Shown here one piece after another: positions 6,918 to 15,939 of a stretch of DNA of 64,000 nt; positions within the stretch are counted from its first letter, which is position 1, and each line of letters starts with the position of its first letter. The notes below the pieces were generated by a model. It had not been told where the DNA came from and did not search any database. It was given only the letters and a program-made list of their open reading frames with translations. The stretch is from Pandoraea terrae (GTDB lineage Bacteria; Pseudomonadota; Gammaproteobacteria; Burkholderiales; Burkholderiaceae), in NCBI RefSeq assembly GCF_902459695.1, contig NZ_CABPRZ010000003.1:1-64000 (forward strand), read 5' to 3'. The translations under genes and the position numbers were made by a program.

Positions 6918-7700
6918 ATGAACTATGAAGACATTCTTTACGAAGTGCGCAACGGCGCGGCCTGGATCACGATCAACCGCGCGGACAAGATGAACGCCTT
7001 TCGCGGACGGACGTGCGACGAACTGATTCATGCGATCAATCGCGCGGGCTACTCCCGGGAAGTCGGCGTGATCGTGCTGGCGGGTGCCGGAGAGCGGGCC
7101 TTCTGTACCGGGGGCGACCAATCGGCCCACGAAGGCCAGTACGACGGGCGCGGCACCATCGGATTGCCGATGGAAGAACTGCACAACGCGATTCGCGACG
7201 TACCGAAGCCCGTGATCGCGCGAGTGCAGGGTTTCGCGGTGGGTGGCGGCAACGTGCTGTGCACGATCTGCGACTTCACGATTGCATCGGAGAAGGCCGT
7301 TTTTGCACAGGCGGGCCCGAAGGTGGGATCGGTCGATCCGGGCTACGGCACGGCCTTCCTGGCACGCGTGGTCGGCGAGAAGAAGGCGCGCGAGATCTGG
7401 TATCTGTGCCGTCGCTATCCAGCGTCCGAGGCGCTGGCAATGGGGCTCGTCAACGCGGTCGTGCCGCACGACCAGCTCGACGCGGAGGTACAGAAGTGGT
7501 GTGACGAGATCATGGAGAAGAGCCCGACCGCGATCGCGATCGCCAAGCGCTCGTTCAACATGGACACCGCACACCAGGCCGGCATCGCGGGCATGGGCAT
7601 GTACGCACTGAAGCTCTACTACGACACGGAAGAATCGCGTGAAGGGGTCAAAGCCTTCCAGGAGAAGCGCAAGCCTGAGTTCCGTAAGTACGCGAAGTAA
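6918..7700 (+). CDS. badI: 2-ketocyclohexanecarboxyl-CoA hydrolase
   Basis: A 260-residue member of the crotonase superfamily, very close to BadI in pattern: 'ADKMNAFRGRTCDELI', 'GAGERAFCTGGDQS', the oxyanion-hole segment 'QGFAVGGGNVL', 'PKVGSVDPGYGTAF', and the C-terminal 'MYALKLYYDTEESREGV'. BadI opens the six-membered ring of 2-ketocyclohexanecarboxyl-CoA by water addition to give pimeloyl-CoA. AAGGAG precedes the ATG. The gene follows badH by 28 bases, so the dehydrogenase product passes to this enzyme. Confidence 0.9.
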   Translation: MNYEDILYEVRNGAAWITINRADKMNAFRGRTCDELIHAINRAGYSREVGVIVLAGAGERAFCTGGDQSAHEGQYDGRGTIGLPMEELHNAIRDVPKPVIARVQGFAVGGGNVLCTICDFTIASEKAVFAQAGPKVGSVDPGYGTAFLARVVGEKKAREIWYLCRRYPASEALAMGLVNAVVPHDQLDAEVQKWCDEIMEKSPTAIAIAKRSFNMDTAHQAGIAGMGMYALKLYYDTEESREGVKAFQEKRKPEFRKYAK

Positions 7701-7777
7701 CTCTCCATCGCCCGTAAGAGAGTTCCCGTGGCTCGCGATTGCAGCGCGCCCGGGAACCACCATCCTCAGGAAACACC

Positions 7778-8929
7778 ATGAACCCCTACCTTGATGAAGA
7801 CCTCGTCGCGCTCGGTGAACACGCCAGGCGCTTTGCGCAGGGGCGTGTCGCGCCCGGCTTCGAGGCGCGCGACTCGACGCGCACGCTCGACCGCGATCTC
7901 ATGCTCGAGATGGGGCAGATGGGATTTATCGCGCCAGAGCTCCCCGAAGCGTATGGAGGTCAGGGACTGGGTTGCCTTGCTGCGGGCGTCATCCATGAGG
8001 AGATCGCACGCGCGGACCTGAGCCTGTCCTATATCAATCTGCTGGCGTCGCTGAACGGCCAGATTCTTGCGCATCATGCCGCGCCCGACATTGCCAGACC
8101 ATGGCTCGAGCGCCTGACACAGGGCCGTGCGCTGCTTGCGATCGCGCTGACCGAGCCACGCGGCGGCTCGGACGCCGCGAATCTGCGTCTGCGCATGGAG
8201 CGCGTGGGCGATCACTACGTTCTCAATGGAGAGAAGACATCGATCTCTGCGGCCGACCAGGCCGATGCGGCGGTGGTGTTCGCCCGTACGGGCACCGTGG
8301 AGTCAGGCGCGCGTGGCGTTTCGGCTGTCCTGGTGCCGATGGATGTGCCGGGCATTACGCGCAACCGCTTCGACTGCCACGGCCAGCGTGCCATCGGCCG
8401 CGGGTCGATCTTCTTTGAGAACGTGCGCGTGCCGGTCGACCATCTGCTCGGCGAAGAAGGACAAGGTTTTGTGCAGGTGATGCAGGGCTTCGACTTCTCT
8501 CGCGCGCTGATCGGCCTGCAGGTGCTGGCAGTGGCCAAGGTCAGCCTCGAGGAAACGTGGGAATACGTGGCCCAGCGCGAAGCGTTCGGCAAGCCACTGT
8601 CGGCCTTTCAGGGCGTATCGCATCCGTTGGCCGATTACGAGACTCAGGTCGAAGCCGCGCGCCTGTTGTGTCTGCAGACGCTGTGGCTCAAGGATCGTGG
8701 CCTGCCGCATACGGCAGAGGCCGCGATGTGCAAGTGGTGGGGCCCCAAACTGGCCTACGACGTGGTGCATCAATGCCTGTTGTCGTTCGGCCATGGCGGC
8801 TACGATCGCGGGCCGATGGAGCAGCGCTTGCGTGACGTGCTGGGTTTCCAGATCGGCGACGGCACGGCCCAGATCATGAAGACGATCATCGCCCGCACTC
8901 GGGCGGGACGCGGCGCCGTTCCGGCATAA
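7778..8929 (+). CDS. Acyl-CoA dehydrogenase, probably for cyclohexane(ene)carboxyl-CoA
   Basis: A 383-residue FAD-dependent acyl-CoA dehydrogenase with the family segments 'ALTEPRGGSDAANL', 'YVLNGEKTSIS' and 'AFGKPLSAFQGV', and the C-terminal 'IGDGTAQIMKTIIAR'. The position between badI and aliA fits the first beta-oxidation step on the ring acyl-CoA (AliB/BadJ-type). ATG at 7778 follows AGGAAA; an upstream in-frame codon at 7739 adds a non-conserved extension. A second acyl-CoA dehydrogenase lies at 10932, and which one forms the 1-ene and which acts elsewhere cannot be told from sequence alone. FAD binding and the dehydrogenase fold are from family knowledge. Confidence 0.8.
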   Translation: MNPYLDEDLVALGEHARRFAQGRVAPGFEARDSTRTLDRDLMLEMGQMGFIAPELPEAYGGQGLGCLAAGVIHEEIARADLSLSYINLLASLNGQILAHHAAPDIARPWLERLTQGRALLAIALTEPRGGSDAANLRLRMERVGDHYVLNGEKTSISAADQADAAVVFARTGTVESGARGVSAVLVPMDVPGITRNRFDCHGQRAIGRGSIFFENVRVPVDHLLGEEGQGFVQVMQGFDFSRALIGLQVLAVAKVSLEETWEYVAQREAFGKPLSAFQGVSHPLADYETQVEAARLLCLQTLWLKDRGLPHTAEAAMCKWWGPKLAYDVVHQCLLSFGHGGYDRGPMEQRLRDVLGFQIGDGTAQIMKTIIARTRAGRGAVPA

Positions 8930-8973
8930 AGCGGAACCCATACAAAGGCACAAAATGGAGACGGAGACATGAT

Positions 8974-10632
8974 ATGGAGTTCGACGCCGTTCTGATTCCG
9001 CCGCGGCGGGCGGCGAGTATCGCGCAAGGGCTGTGGCACGACCGCACGATCAACGATGAACTCGACGCGTGTGTGGCTGAGTGCCCTGACAAGATCGCGC
9101 TCGTCGCGCGGCAGGTCGAAGACGGGGCGACCACACGTTTCACCTATCGCGAGATGGCGACGATGACCGACCGCATCGCGGTGGGGCTCACGCGTCTGGG
9201 TGTCGGACGCAACGATGTGGTGTCCTTGCAATTGCCAAATTGGTGGCAGTTCACACTGACATATCTCGCTTGCTCGCGCATCGGTGCGGTGCTGAACCCC
9301 TTGATGCATATTTTTCGCGAGCGGGAGCTATCGTTCATGCTCAAGCATGGCGGTAGCAAGGTGCTGGTCGTGCCCGGGCGATTTCGGGGATTCGACTTCG
9401 AGCAAATGGCGGACGGTCTGAAGGCGAGCCTTCCTGAGTTGCAGCATGTCGTGGTGGTCGGCGGAGAAACCAATGGCCAGCCGAATGCCAACAGCTTCGA
9501 GGCGCTGCTGAGCGGCCCGCACTGGGAACTGGAGTCTGATGCGCAAGCCATCCTGATGGGCAATCGCCCCGGCCCGGACGACGTCACCCAACTCCTCTAT
9601 ACGTCGGGCACGACCGGTGAGCCCAAGGGCGTGATGCATTCGGCCAACACGTTGATGTCGAACATTCTTCCCTATGCCTCAGCCATGCGCCTCGGCCGGG
9701 ACGACGTGGTGCTGATGGCCTCGCCGATGGCGCATCAGACCGGTTTCATGTATGGCTTGATGATGCCGATCGTGCTGCGCGCGAGTGCTGTGCTGCAGGA
9801 TATATGGCAGCCCAATGCGGCGATCGAGCTGATACACAGCGAGCGGGTGAGTTTCACCATGGCGTCGACCGTATTCCTGACCGATCTCGCCAACGCGGTG
9901 ACGGAGGCCGGGCACGCCGTGCCCACGCTGCGCACCTTCCTATGTGCCGGTGCGCCGATTCCCGGGCCACTGGTCGAACATGCGCGCAAGGCGATTGGCG
10001 CCAAGATCGTTTCGGCCTGGGGCATGACCGAGCTTGGCGCGGTCACCCTGACCCAACTCGACGACGACGACGATCGTGCGTTCACGACGGATGGCTGTCC
10101 ATTGCCGGGAGTCGAGGTGCGGGTGGTCGGCGACAACGATGCGCCGTTGCCCGCGGGTTCGATCGGGCGCCTGGTGGTGCGCTCCTGCTCGAACTTCGGC
10201 GGCTATCTGAACCGCGCCCATTTGAACGCGACCGATGCCGAAGGTTGGCTCGACACCGGCGACCTCGCGCACATCGACGAGCGCGGTTACATCCGGATCG
10301 ATGGCCGCAGCAAGGACGTGATCATCCGTGGGGGCGAGAACATCCCGGTGGTCGAGATCGAAGCCTTGCTCTACCGGCACCCGGCCATCGCAGCGGCGGC
10401 GATCGTCGCCTATCCGGACGAGCGCCTCGGCGAGCGCGCCTGCGCGGTCATCGTCACCAAGCCAGGCGAAGCCATTGATTTACCCGCCATCGTCGACTTC
10501 CTGAAGTCGCACAAGGTCGCCGTGCAATACATCCCGGAACGGGTGATTGTGCGCGACAGTTTGCCCACCACGCCGTCTGGCAAGGTTCAGAAGTTCAAGT
10601 TGCGCGAAAATTTGCGCGACGTGGACGACTGA
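8974..10632 (+). CDS. aliA: Cyclohexanecarboxylate-CoA ligase (AMP-dependent)
   Basis: A 552-residue acyl-adenylate-forming enzyme. The AMP-binding P-loop 'LLYTSGTTGEPKGV' lies near residues 207-220, 'SAWGMTELG' near 350, 'GWLDTGDLAHIDERGY' near 425 and the C-terminal catalytic Lys region 'TTPSGKVQKFKL' near 540. Activation of the free ring acid to its CoA ester is the entry step of the pathway encoded around it, and AliA is the named enzyme for it in Rhodopseudomonas. Substrate assignment rests on context with badH and badI. It follows the dehydrogenase by 44 bases in the same operon. Confidence 0.8.
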   Translation: MEFDAVLIPPRRAASIAQGLWHDRTINDELDACVAECPDKIALVARQVEDGATTRFTYREMATMTDRIAVGLTRLGVGRNDVVSLQLPNWWQFTLTYLACSRIGAVLNPLMHIFRERELSFMLKHGGSKVLVVPGRFRGFDFEQMADGLKASLPELQHVVVVGGETNGQPNANSFEALLSGPHWELESDAQAILMGNRPGPDDVTQLLYTSGTTGEPKGVMHSANTLMSNILPYASAMRLGRDDVVLMASPMAHQTGFMYGLMMPIVLRASAVLQDIWQPNAAIELIHSERVSFTMASTVFLTDLANAVTEAGHAVPTLRTFLCAGAPIPGPLVEHARKAIGAKIVSAWGMTELGAVTLTQLDDDDDRAFTTDGCPLPGVEVRVVGDNDAPLPAGSIGRLVVRSCSNFGGYLNRAHLNATDAEGWLDTGDLAHIDERGYIRIDGRSKDVIIRGGENIPVVEIEALLYRHPAIAAAAIVAYPDERLGERACAVIVTKPGEAIDLPAIVDFLKSHKVAVQYIPERVIVRDSLPTTPSGKVQKFKLRENLRDVDD

Positions 10633-10735
10633 AGCCGGGGCGCAGCCTGAAAGTCGCTGACGCGAGACGTGCCCATCCGCGCGGAACGAGCCTATCAAGA
10701 TCGTTGTTGACGGAATCAAACAGGGAGCAGGAATC

Positions 10736-10885
10736 ATGCAGGAGCAACCAGTCATCGTTGAAACAGTAGGTCGGGTCGGCGTCATCACGCTGAACCGACC
10801 AGCACAGATGAACGCCCTTAACGACGCGCGAGAAGGCATGACCGCATTTCTTGACAAACGCAAGCCCGTGTTCAGTCACCGCTGA
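10736..10885 (+). pseudogene. Internally deleted enoyl-CoA hydratase (badK-like) stub
   Basis: ATG at 10736, with GGAGCAGGA just upstream, opens a 49-codon frame. Its first 30 residues are the N-terminus of an enoyl-CoA hydratase ('VGVITLNRPAQMNALND') and its last 19 are the extreme C-terminus ('AREGMTAFLDKRKPVFSHR'). About 200 residues, including the oxyanion hole and catalytic glutamates, are missing, with the frame kept. The ending resembles BadK, the cyclohex-1-ene-1-carboxyl-CoA hydratase, which is the step between the dehydrogenase and BadH. GACGCG at the junction suits a deletion between short repeats. The product would be inactive. Confidence 0.85.
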
Positions 10886-10931
10886 CCGCGGTCAAACGCC
10901 ATCTGGAACAGCGATACATTGGAGTACAAAT

Positions 10932-12104
10932 ATGGCCATCGATAGCGAATCATTCGACATCCTGCTGGCTTCCGTCCAGCGCTTCATTCGTGAGCGGCTG
11001 GTCCCCGCCGAGGACATGGTCGAAGAACTGGACGACGTTCCTGCCGATATCGTCGACGACATGAAGGCGATGGGGCTATTCGGCCTGTCGATTCCCGAAG
11101 AATACGGCGGCATCGGCCTGTCGATGGCGCAGGAATGCGCGGTGGCCTACGAATTGGGGCAGACCGCACTGGCGTTCCGTTCGGTGTTTGGCACCAATGT
11201 GGGCATCGGCTCGCAGGGCATCCTGATGGACGGCACCGAAGCGCAGAAGCGCGAGGTTTTGCCACGCGTGGCGAGCGGCGATCTGATCATGTCGTTTGCC
11301 CTGACTGAGCCCGACGCGGGATCGGACGCAGCAGCGATCAGGATGCGCGGCGAACGGGTCAAGGACGCCGGCGGTGACTATTACGTCCTCAACGGTACAA
11401 AGCGCTTCATCACCAACGCGCCGCGCGCCGGCGCTTTCACGCTGATGGCGCGCACGGACGGCGAGGGGGCCAACGGCATCTCGGCGTTCATCGTGCCGTC
11501 CGATCTGCCAGGTCTGAGCCTCGGCAAGCCCGATAAGAAGATGGGGCAGCGTGGCACCAAGACCTGCGACGTCGTTCTGGATAACGTACGAGTGCCGGCA
11601 GCGAACATCATCGGCGGCCAACCCGGCAAGGGTTTCAAGACCGCGATGAAAGTGCTCGACCGAGGGCGCCTGCATGTGTCGGCGCTGGCTTGTGGCGTCG
11701 CGCAGCGCGTGCTTCAGGAATCGGTCGCGTATGCAAAGGAACGCAGGCAGTTCGGTCAACGTATTGGCGACTTCCAGCTCGTACAGGCAATGCTGGCGGA
11801 TAGCCAGGCGGAGTTGTATGCAGGGTGGTCAATGGTGCAGGACTGTGCGCTGCGGTACGACGCCAAGCCCGCCGGACAGAGCGATCCGGATGTCAGCATG
11901 CGTGCGTCGTGCGCCAAGATGTTCTGCACCGAGATGGTCGGGCGCGTGGCCGATCGCGGTGTGCAGGTGCATGGTGGCGCGGGCTATATCAACGAATACA
12001 AGGTCGAACGTTTTTACCGCGACGTGCGGCTGTTGCGCCTGTATGAAGGCACTACGCAGATCCAGCAGATCATCATCGGCCGTGAGCTGATGCGACGCGA
12101 CTGA
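10932..12104 (+). CDS. Acyl-CoA dehydrogenase (second of the cluster)
   Basis: A 390-residue acyl-CoA dehydrogenase with 'FALTEPDAGSDAAAI', 'YVLNGTKRFITNAP', 'RQFGQRIGDFQLVQ' and the C-terminal 'LLRLYEGTTQIQQIIIGREL', where the Glu of 'YEGTTQ' is the usual catalytic base of short- and medium-chain types. ATG at 10932 follows TTGGAG; the frame is open further upstream but overlaps the hydratase stub. It is the last gene of the rightward operon. A role on cyclohexanecarboxyl-CoA or on the pimeloyl-CoA released by BadI is plausible. A convergent dehydrogenase gene of the phthalate cluster ends 18 bases downstream. Confidence 0.8.
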   Translation: MAIDSESFDILLASVQRFIRERLVPAEDMVEELDDVPADIVDDMKAMGLFGLSIPEEYGGIGLSMAQECAVAYELGQTALAFRSVFGTNVGIGSQGILMDGTEAQKREVLPRVASGDLIMSFALTEPDAGSDAAAIRMRGERVKDAGGDYYVLNGTKRFITNAPRAGAFTLMARTDGEGANGISAFIVPSDLPGLSLGKPDKKMGQRGTKTCDVVLDNVRVPAANIIGGQPGKGFKTAMKVLDRGRLHVSALACGVAQRVLQESVAYAKERRQFGQRIGDFQLVQAMLADSQAELYAGWSMVQDCALRYDAKPAGQSDPDVSMRASCAKMFCTEMVGRVADRGVQVHGGAGYINEYKVERFYRDVRLLRLYEGTTQIQQIIIGRELMRRD

Positions 12105-12122
12105 GCGGGTGCCGAGCGTGGG

Positions 12123-13298
12123 TCACAGCATCACGTCCGCCCCAGCCTCGTTTGACTTCAGGATGGCGAGGCAGATTTCCAGCGTGCCCTTGGCCCATTC
12201 GCCGTCGTGAAGCGGCACCTGCCCGTCGACGACGGCGCCGTACAGTTCGTCGATGACTTCGGCGCGCGGCACGGCGGGGGAGGGAAGTGGCAGCGTCTCG
12301 CGTTGCTGGTCGCCGTACACGACGATCGAGTCCGGCAGCGGGCGCAGGTCCGCACGTTCACACGACACGATCACCGGCCCGAAATGCTGATGCAGACGCG
12401 GCGGTTCGTCTTCGGCGGCCGATGGCGGCTTGTATGCCGATCCGCCGTACGTGCCGGCGGACTTCAGCTTCGCCTCGCCATCCATTGATGCCAGCGTCGC
12501 CAGACGGCGGCGGGCGGCGCCATACCCATCGGGGCTCGTGCGCTCCCCCATCTCGCCGATCCAGCCGGTCCATTCGTCGCTGTTGAAGTGACCGTAGCCG
12601 TTGTACGAGAGCGAGGCATATGCCCCGCTTTCGAACCAGATCAGCGCGGAATAGGCGCCTTCGGTCGGCCGCGACGGGTCCCACCCTCCGACGCTCGCAC
12701 GCAGCCGAACCGCGCGCGAACCGGCGAGCAAGCGCACGATGTCGACCTGGTGTGCCGCCTGGCTGAAAACTGCGCCGCCGCCTTCTGCCGTCATCAGCTC
12801 TTCGGGGCGGCGCGGCCGGTACAGGTAGTCGGTGTAGTTGACCGCCTGGATCATCTTCACCGCACCGAAATTGCCGCGACCGATCAGTTCGCGGGTGCGC
12901 AGGTACGGCGTATCGAAGCTGTGGCAATGGCCGACGATCAGGTGCACCTTCGCCGCGCGGCATGCGGCGATCATGCGGTCGCAGTCGGCCGCGCCGAGTG
13001 CCATCGGCTTTTCGACCAGCACGTGTTTGCCTTTCGTCGCGGCAAGCTCCGTGTGCCGCGCGTGGAACTGATGCGGACTCGCTACGTAGATGACCTCCAC
13101 GTCGGGGTCGTCGGCCAGTGCCGCCACATCCGCATAGGTTCGCGCGCCGAAGTCGGCGGCGAACTGCTTGCGCGCTTCGTCGCGCGGATCGCACGCGGCG
13201 ACGAGCTGAACCCTGGGGTCGCGCAGGAAAGTCGGCAGCATCAGCGAGAACGCCCGCCCCAATCCCGCGACGCCAATGCGCAAGCGGCGCTGTACCAT
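12123..13298 (-). CDS. ophB: Phthalate 4,5-cis-dihydrodiol dehydrogenase (Gfo/Idh/MocA family)
   Basis: A 391-residue oxidoreductase with an N-terminal Rossmann fold ('[10 protein letters not shown]'), the EKP motif in '[10 protein letters not shown]' around residue 97 and the family sequence '[16 protein letters not shown]', where the conserved His is part of the catalytic site. This family, unlike most dihydrodiol dehydrogenases, supplies the Pht4/OphB enzyme that oxidises cis-4,5-dihydro-4,5-dihydroxyphthalate to 4,5-dihydroxyphthalate. It follows the oxygenase gene by 15 bases on the same strand, which supports the assignment. It is the last gene of the leftward phthalate operon. Confidence 0.8.
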   Translation of the reverse strand: MVQRRLRIGVAGLGRAFSLMLPTFLRDPRVQLVAACDPRDEARKQFAADFGARTYADVAALADDPDVEVIYVASPHQFHARHTELAATKGKHVLVEKPMALGAADCDRMIAACRAAKVHLIVGHCHSFDTPYLRTRELIGRGNFGAVKMIQAVNYTDYLYRPRRPEELMTAEGGGAVFSQAAHQVDIVRLLAGSRAVRLRASVGGWDPSRPTEGAYSALIWFESGAYASLSYNGYGHFNSDEWTGWIGEMGERTSPDGYGAARRRLATLASMDGEAKLKSAGTYGGSAYKPPSAAEDEPPRLHQHFGPVIVSCERADLRPLPDSIVVYGDQQRETLPLPSPAVPRAEVIDELYGAVVDGQVPLHDGEWAKGTLEICLAILKSNEAGADVML

Positions 13299-13313
13299 GG
13301 CTGTGCCCCCCTG

Positions 13314-14645
13314 TTATTGCGATACCTGATAGTCGGTCGCGACCACGGGCGGCTGGTCGGCCGGCTGCGGATGTTTCGTGCTGACATAGCGGACCGCGTA
13401 CGAGCGCCAGTCGATTTCCTTCGGCACGACCGCCTGATACGAGCAGACTTCCTGCCCAATCGCCTGCGCACCGGTGCCGATCGCATCGACGCCCTGCTGG
13501 AAGTCGGCGACCGCATCGAGCATGCGCCGGCGGAATTCGACGATCGCGAGATCGCTCGCGCCGAGACGCTCGTCCGAGCGGTTGGCGATCGGCCCCATCG
13601 TGACCCACATCGCGATGTCCTGGTTCGGGAACCCCGAGATGCCCGTGAAATTGCCCGCCGTCATCGCTGCCCGGTCCTGCCAGAAGCGGTTCTCGTGATT
13701 GCGCAGCGGACGGTAGCGTTCGTCCAGATCGACGCCGACCTGCTGACGCAGGAACTTGCGCCAGGTTTCGGTTTCCGGCGTGGTTTCGGCGTCGCCCCAT
13801 GCGATGAAGTAGAACGCCGTGTTCGTGTCGTCCATCGGTACATTGATGTTCGCGACGTTGTAGAGATTGTTCGGCGGGATCAGCACGGTGGCAGGCGCGA
13901 CGAACACGGTCGAGCGCACGTAGTCGTGCGTGTTGGCGTTGAGGATCGGGCGGCGCAGCGCGGCGTAGCGGAAGCCGTAGTCGGTGCGCTCGACCTGCAG
14001 GCGCGGCGCCTTGTCGGTGGAAGGGCGCAGCCAGTTTTTCGAGGTGGCTTCGGCGCCGCCCACGCGCGCCGGCACGAAGTCGGACGAATGCAGGCTCGAG
14101 CTGTGCGCGGAATCGATCGCGCCTTCGAGGATCTGCGCCCAGTTGCACGGCAGCAGTGCCTTCGCGATGCTCACGCGCGTGTCGGCCGTCGGTGCCCACG
14201 CGGGCGGAACGAATTCCGGCACGGCGTGTTGCGGACCCATGAACGCCCAAATCATGCCGCCCCATTCGTGCGTCGGGTAGGCCTTGTGCTTGACCTTGTC
14301 GGTCATGCAGCTTGAGGCGGGCTCGGACACCATCTCGATCACGTTGCCCTTCACGTCGAACTTCCAGCCGTGGTACAGGCAGCGCAGGCCGCAGTCCTCG
14401 TTGCGCCCGTACACCAACGACGCGCGGCGGTGCGGGCAGTACTCGTCCATGACGCCGACACTGCCTTCGGTGTCGCGGAACACGACCAGATCTTCGCCGA
14501 AGACGCGCGCTTTCACAGGCGCGCCATCCGGCTCGCTCACTTCCTCGATCAGGCAAACCGGCGTCCAGTGCCGGCGCATCAGCTGTCCCATCGGGGCATC
14601 GCCTTCAACGCGGCACAGCAATTCATTTTCTTCATGGGTCAACAT
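13314..14645 (-). CDS. ophA2: Phthalate 4,5-dioxygenase, oxygenase component
   Basis: A 443-residue Rieske non-heme iron oxygenase. The Rieske [2Fe-2S] ligands are Cys70/His72 ('CPHRRASL') and Cys89/His92 ('CLYHGWKF'). The mononuclear iron site shows DxxHxxxxH at Asp178, His181 and His186, with a later acidic ligand expected in the C-terminal half. Length and residue pattern fit the single-subunit phthalate dioxygenase of Pseudomonas and Burkholderia, which forms the cis-4,5-dihydrodiol. The reductase gene lies 67 bases upstream and the dihydrodiol dehydrogenase follows, so the operon encodes the first two pathway steps. The start at 14645 is the only good family start. Confidence 0.88.
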   Translation of the reverse strand: MLTHEENELLCRVEGDAPMGQLMRRHWTPVCLIEEVSEPDGAPVKARVFGEDLVVFRDTEGSVGVMDEYCPHRRASLVYGRNEDCGLRCLYHGWKFDVKGNVIEMVSEPASSCMTDKVKHKAYPTHEWGGMIWAFMGPQHAVPEFVPPAWAPTADTRVSIAKALLPCNWAQILEGAIDSAHSSSLHSSDFVPARVGGAEATSKNWLRPSTDKAPRLQVERTDYGFRYAALRRPILNANTHDYVRSTVFVAPATVLIPPNNLYNVANINVPMDDTNTAFYFIAWGDAETTPETETWRKFLRQQVGVDLDERYRPLRNHENRFWQDRAAMTAGNFTGISGFPNQDIAMWVTMGPIANRSDERLGASDLAIVEFRRRMLDAVADFQQGVDAIGTGAQAIGQEVCSYQAVVPKEIDWRSYAVRYVSTKHPQPADQPPVVATDYQVSQ

Positions 14646-14712
14646 GTCTCGTCTCCCGGCGATACATCGCCTTTACCAACAGGTTTGGAATAAACAGGGG
14701 GCGTCGAGGCGC

Positions 14713-15675
14713 TTAGAGATCCAGCACCAGCGCCTCTGATTTCGCGCGCGAAACGCAAAGCATGATCTGTGTTTCCTTCTCGTCATCACGCAATACAAGG
14801 TCCCGGTGATCGGCCTCGCCCGAGCACAGCCCGGTCCGGCATGATCCGCAGGTGCCGCTTTCGCACGAGCTTGGGACGCGCACATCAGCGGCGCGCAGTA
14901 CGTCGAGGATCGAGCGGTCGGTCGGAATTTCGAAGGACGTGCCGCTGCGCTGCAAGCGAACCGTGAACGGCGTGTTCTCCCGAGCGTTCGCATTGTTCGC
15001 GCCGAAGCTTTCGAAGTGAACCGTGCCCGACGGCCAGTGGCCCGTCATGTCCCGCACGGTATCCATCAGCGCCTGCGGTCCGCAGCAATAGACGTGCGCC
15101 GCTTTCGGCCGCTCGAACAGGGGCCAGAAGTCGAATGATTTCGACGGGTCGCCGAAGTCGTGGTGAATCGTCACCCGCGAGCGCCATTCGTCGCTGCTGA
15201 GTTCATCGAAAAACGCGGTGCCCGCCGGATCGCGGGCCAGGTAGTACAGCTTGAACTGTCTCAGGCCTTCCGATATCAACTGCCGCGCCATCGACAGCAT
15301 CGGCGTAATGCCGATGCCGCCTGCGACAAGAATGAACGCCTTGGCCCGTTCATCGAGCGGGAATTCGTTGCGCGGCAGCGACACGGCGATCGCATCTCCC
15401 TCGGACGTTTCGTCGACGAGACTCCTCGAGCCGCCGCGTCCGTTGGCGTCACGCTTGACTGCGATGACATAGCGCCCGCGCTCCTGAGAGTCGTTGCAAA
15501 GCGAATAGCTGCGCCGCGCACCGTTGGGCACCAAGACGGTCAGATTCGAGCCCGCCTCGAACGGCGGCAACGGCGCACCCAGCGGGTCCACCAGCTCGAA
15601 GCGCCAGATGTCGCGCGCAATCCTTTCCTTTTCCGCGATCTTCAGACCCAGAAAACCGTCTTCGTCGATAGCCAT
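14713..15675 (-). CDS. ophA1: Phthalate dioxygenase reductase
   Basis: A 320-residue FMN-dependent iron-sulfur reductase. The order is an FMN domain with 'RRSYSLCND' around residues 54-62, an NADH domain with 'AGGIGITPML' and 'YCCGPQALM', and a C-terminal plant-type ferredoxin with the cysteine cluster 'CESGTCGSC' plus a final Cys near 'IMLCVSRA'. This is the domain order of phthalate dioxygenase reductase, which passes electrons from NADH to the oxygenase encoded next to it. It is the first gene of the leftward operon and its promoter region is shared with the ophD transporter and holds two similar palindromes. Confidence 0.88.
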   Translation of the reverse strand: MAIDEDGFLGLKIAEKERIARDIWRFELVDPLGAPLPPFEAGSNLTVLVPNGARRSYSLCNDSQERGRYVIAVKRDANGRGGSRSLVDETSEGDAIAVSLPRNEFPLDERAKAFILVAGGIGITPMLSMARQLISEGLRQFKLYYLARDPAGTAFFDELSSDEWRSRVTIHHDFGDPSKSFDFWPLFERPKAAHVYCCGPQALMDTVRDMTGHWPSGTVHFESFGANNANARENTPFTVRLQRSGTSFEIPTDRSILDVLRAADVRVPSSCESGTCGSCRTGLCSGEADHRDLVLRDDEKETQIMLCVSRAKSEALVLDL

Positions 15676-15727
15676 GCCTGTCTCCTTCTGCTCGATTCGG
15701 ATTGTTGCGGTCCAATGAAGCGGAGTA

Positions 15728-15749
15728 TATTGCTAGATATCTAGTAATA
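15728..15749. promoter_or_regulatory. Palindrome 1 in the ophA1-ophD intergenic region
   Basis: A perfect 12-bp core CTAGATATCTAG (15733-15744) is extended to 22 bases with TATT and AATA arms and one mismatched position on each side. It lies 53-74 bases upstream of ophA1. It matches the pattern TTA-TAGAT-ATCTA-TAA shared with the elements at 15833-15851 and 19113-19131, so it is probably an operator for the MarR regulator at 18470. Confidence 0.55.
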
Positions 15750-15832
15750 CAAGGTGCGAGAACGGTGCAGGAGGCGTTTGGGCCGTCGGTATAAACCCGC
15801 ACTTGCCAGCGGCATCAATGCGCCCTAATCTT

Positions 15833-15851
15833 ATTATTAGATGTCTAATTA
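15833..15851. promoter_or_regulatory. Palindrome 2 in the ophA1-ophD intergenic region
   Basis: ATTAGA (15836-15841) and TCTAAT (15844-15849) form a 6-bp inverted repeat with a two-base centre. The 19-base stretch matches the reverse complement of 19113-19131, upstream of ophE, at 17 of 19 positions. It lies about 90 bases upstream of the ophD start. Confidence 0.55.
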
Positions 15852-15939
15852 AAGAGGCGCAGACGAGGCGACCGTCATTCGGCGAGCAAGCTTGTCTGTG
15901 CGCGCTGACACCGTGAGAGAAACCTGGAGAGACGCAGAA

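Noticed and set aside
12358-14556. A 732-codon open frame on the minus strand
   Set aside because: It runs across the end of ophA2 and into ophB in a different frame; the real genes have clear motifs. Long chance frames are normal at this GC.
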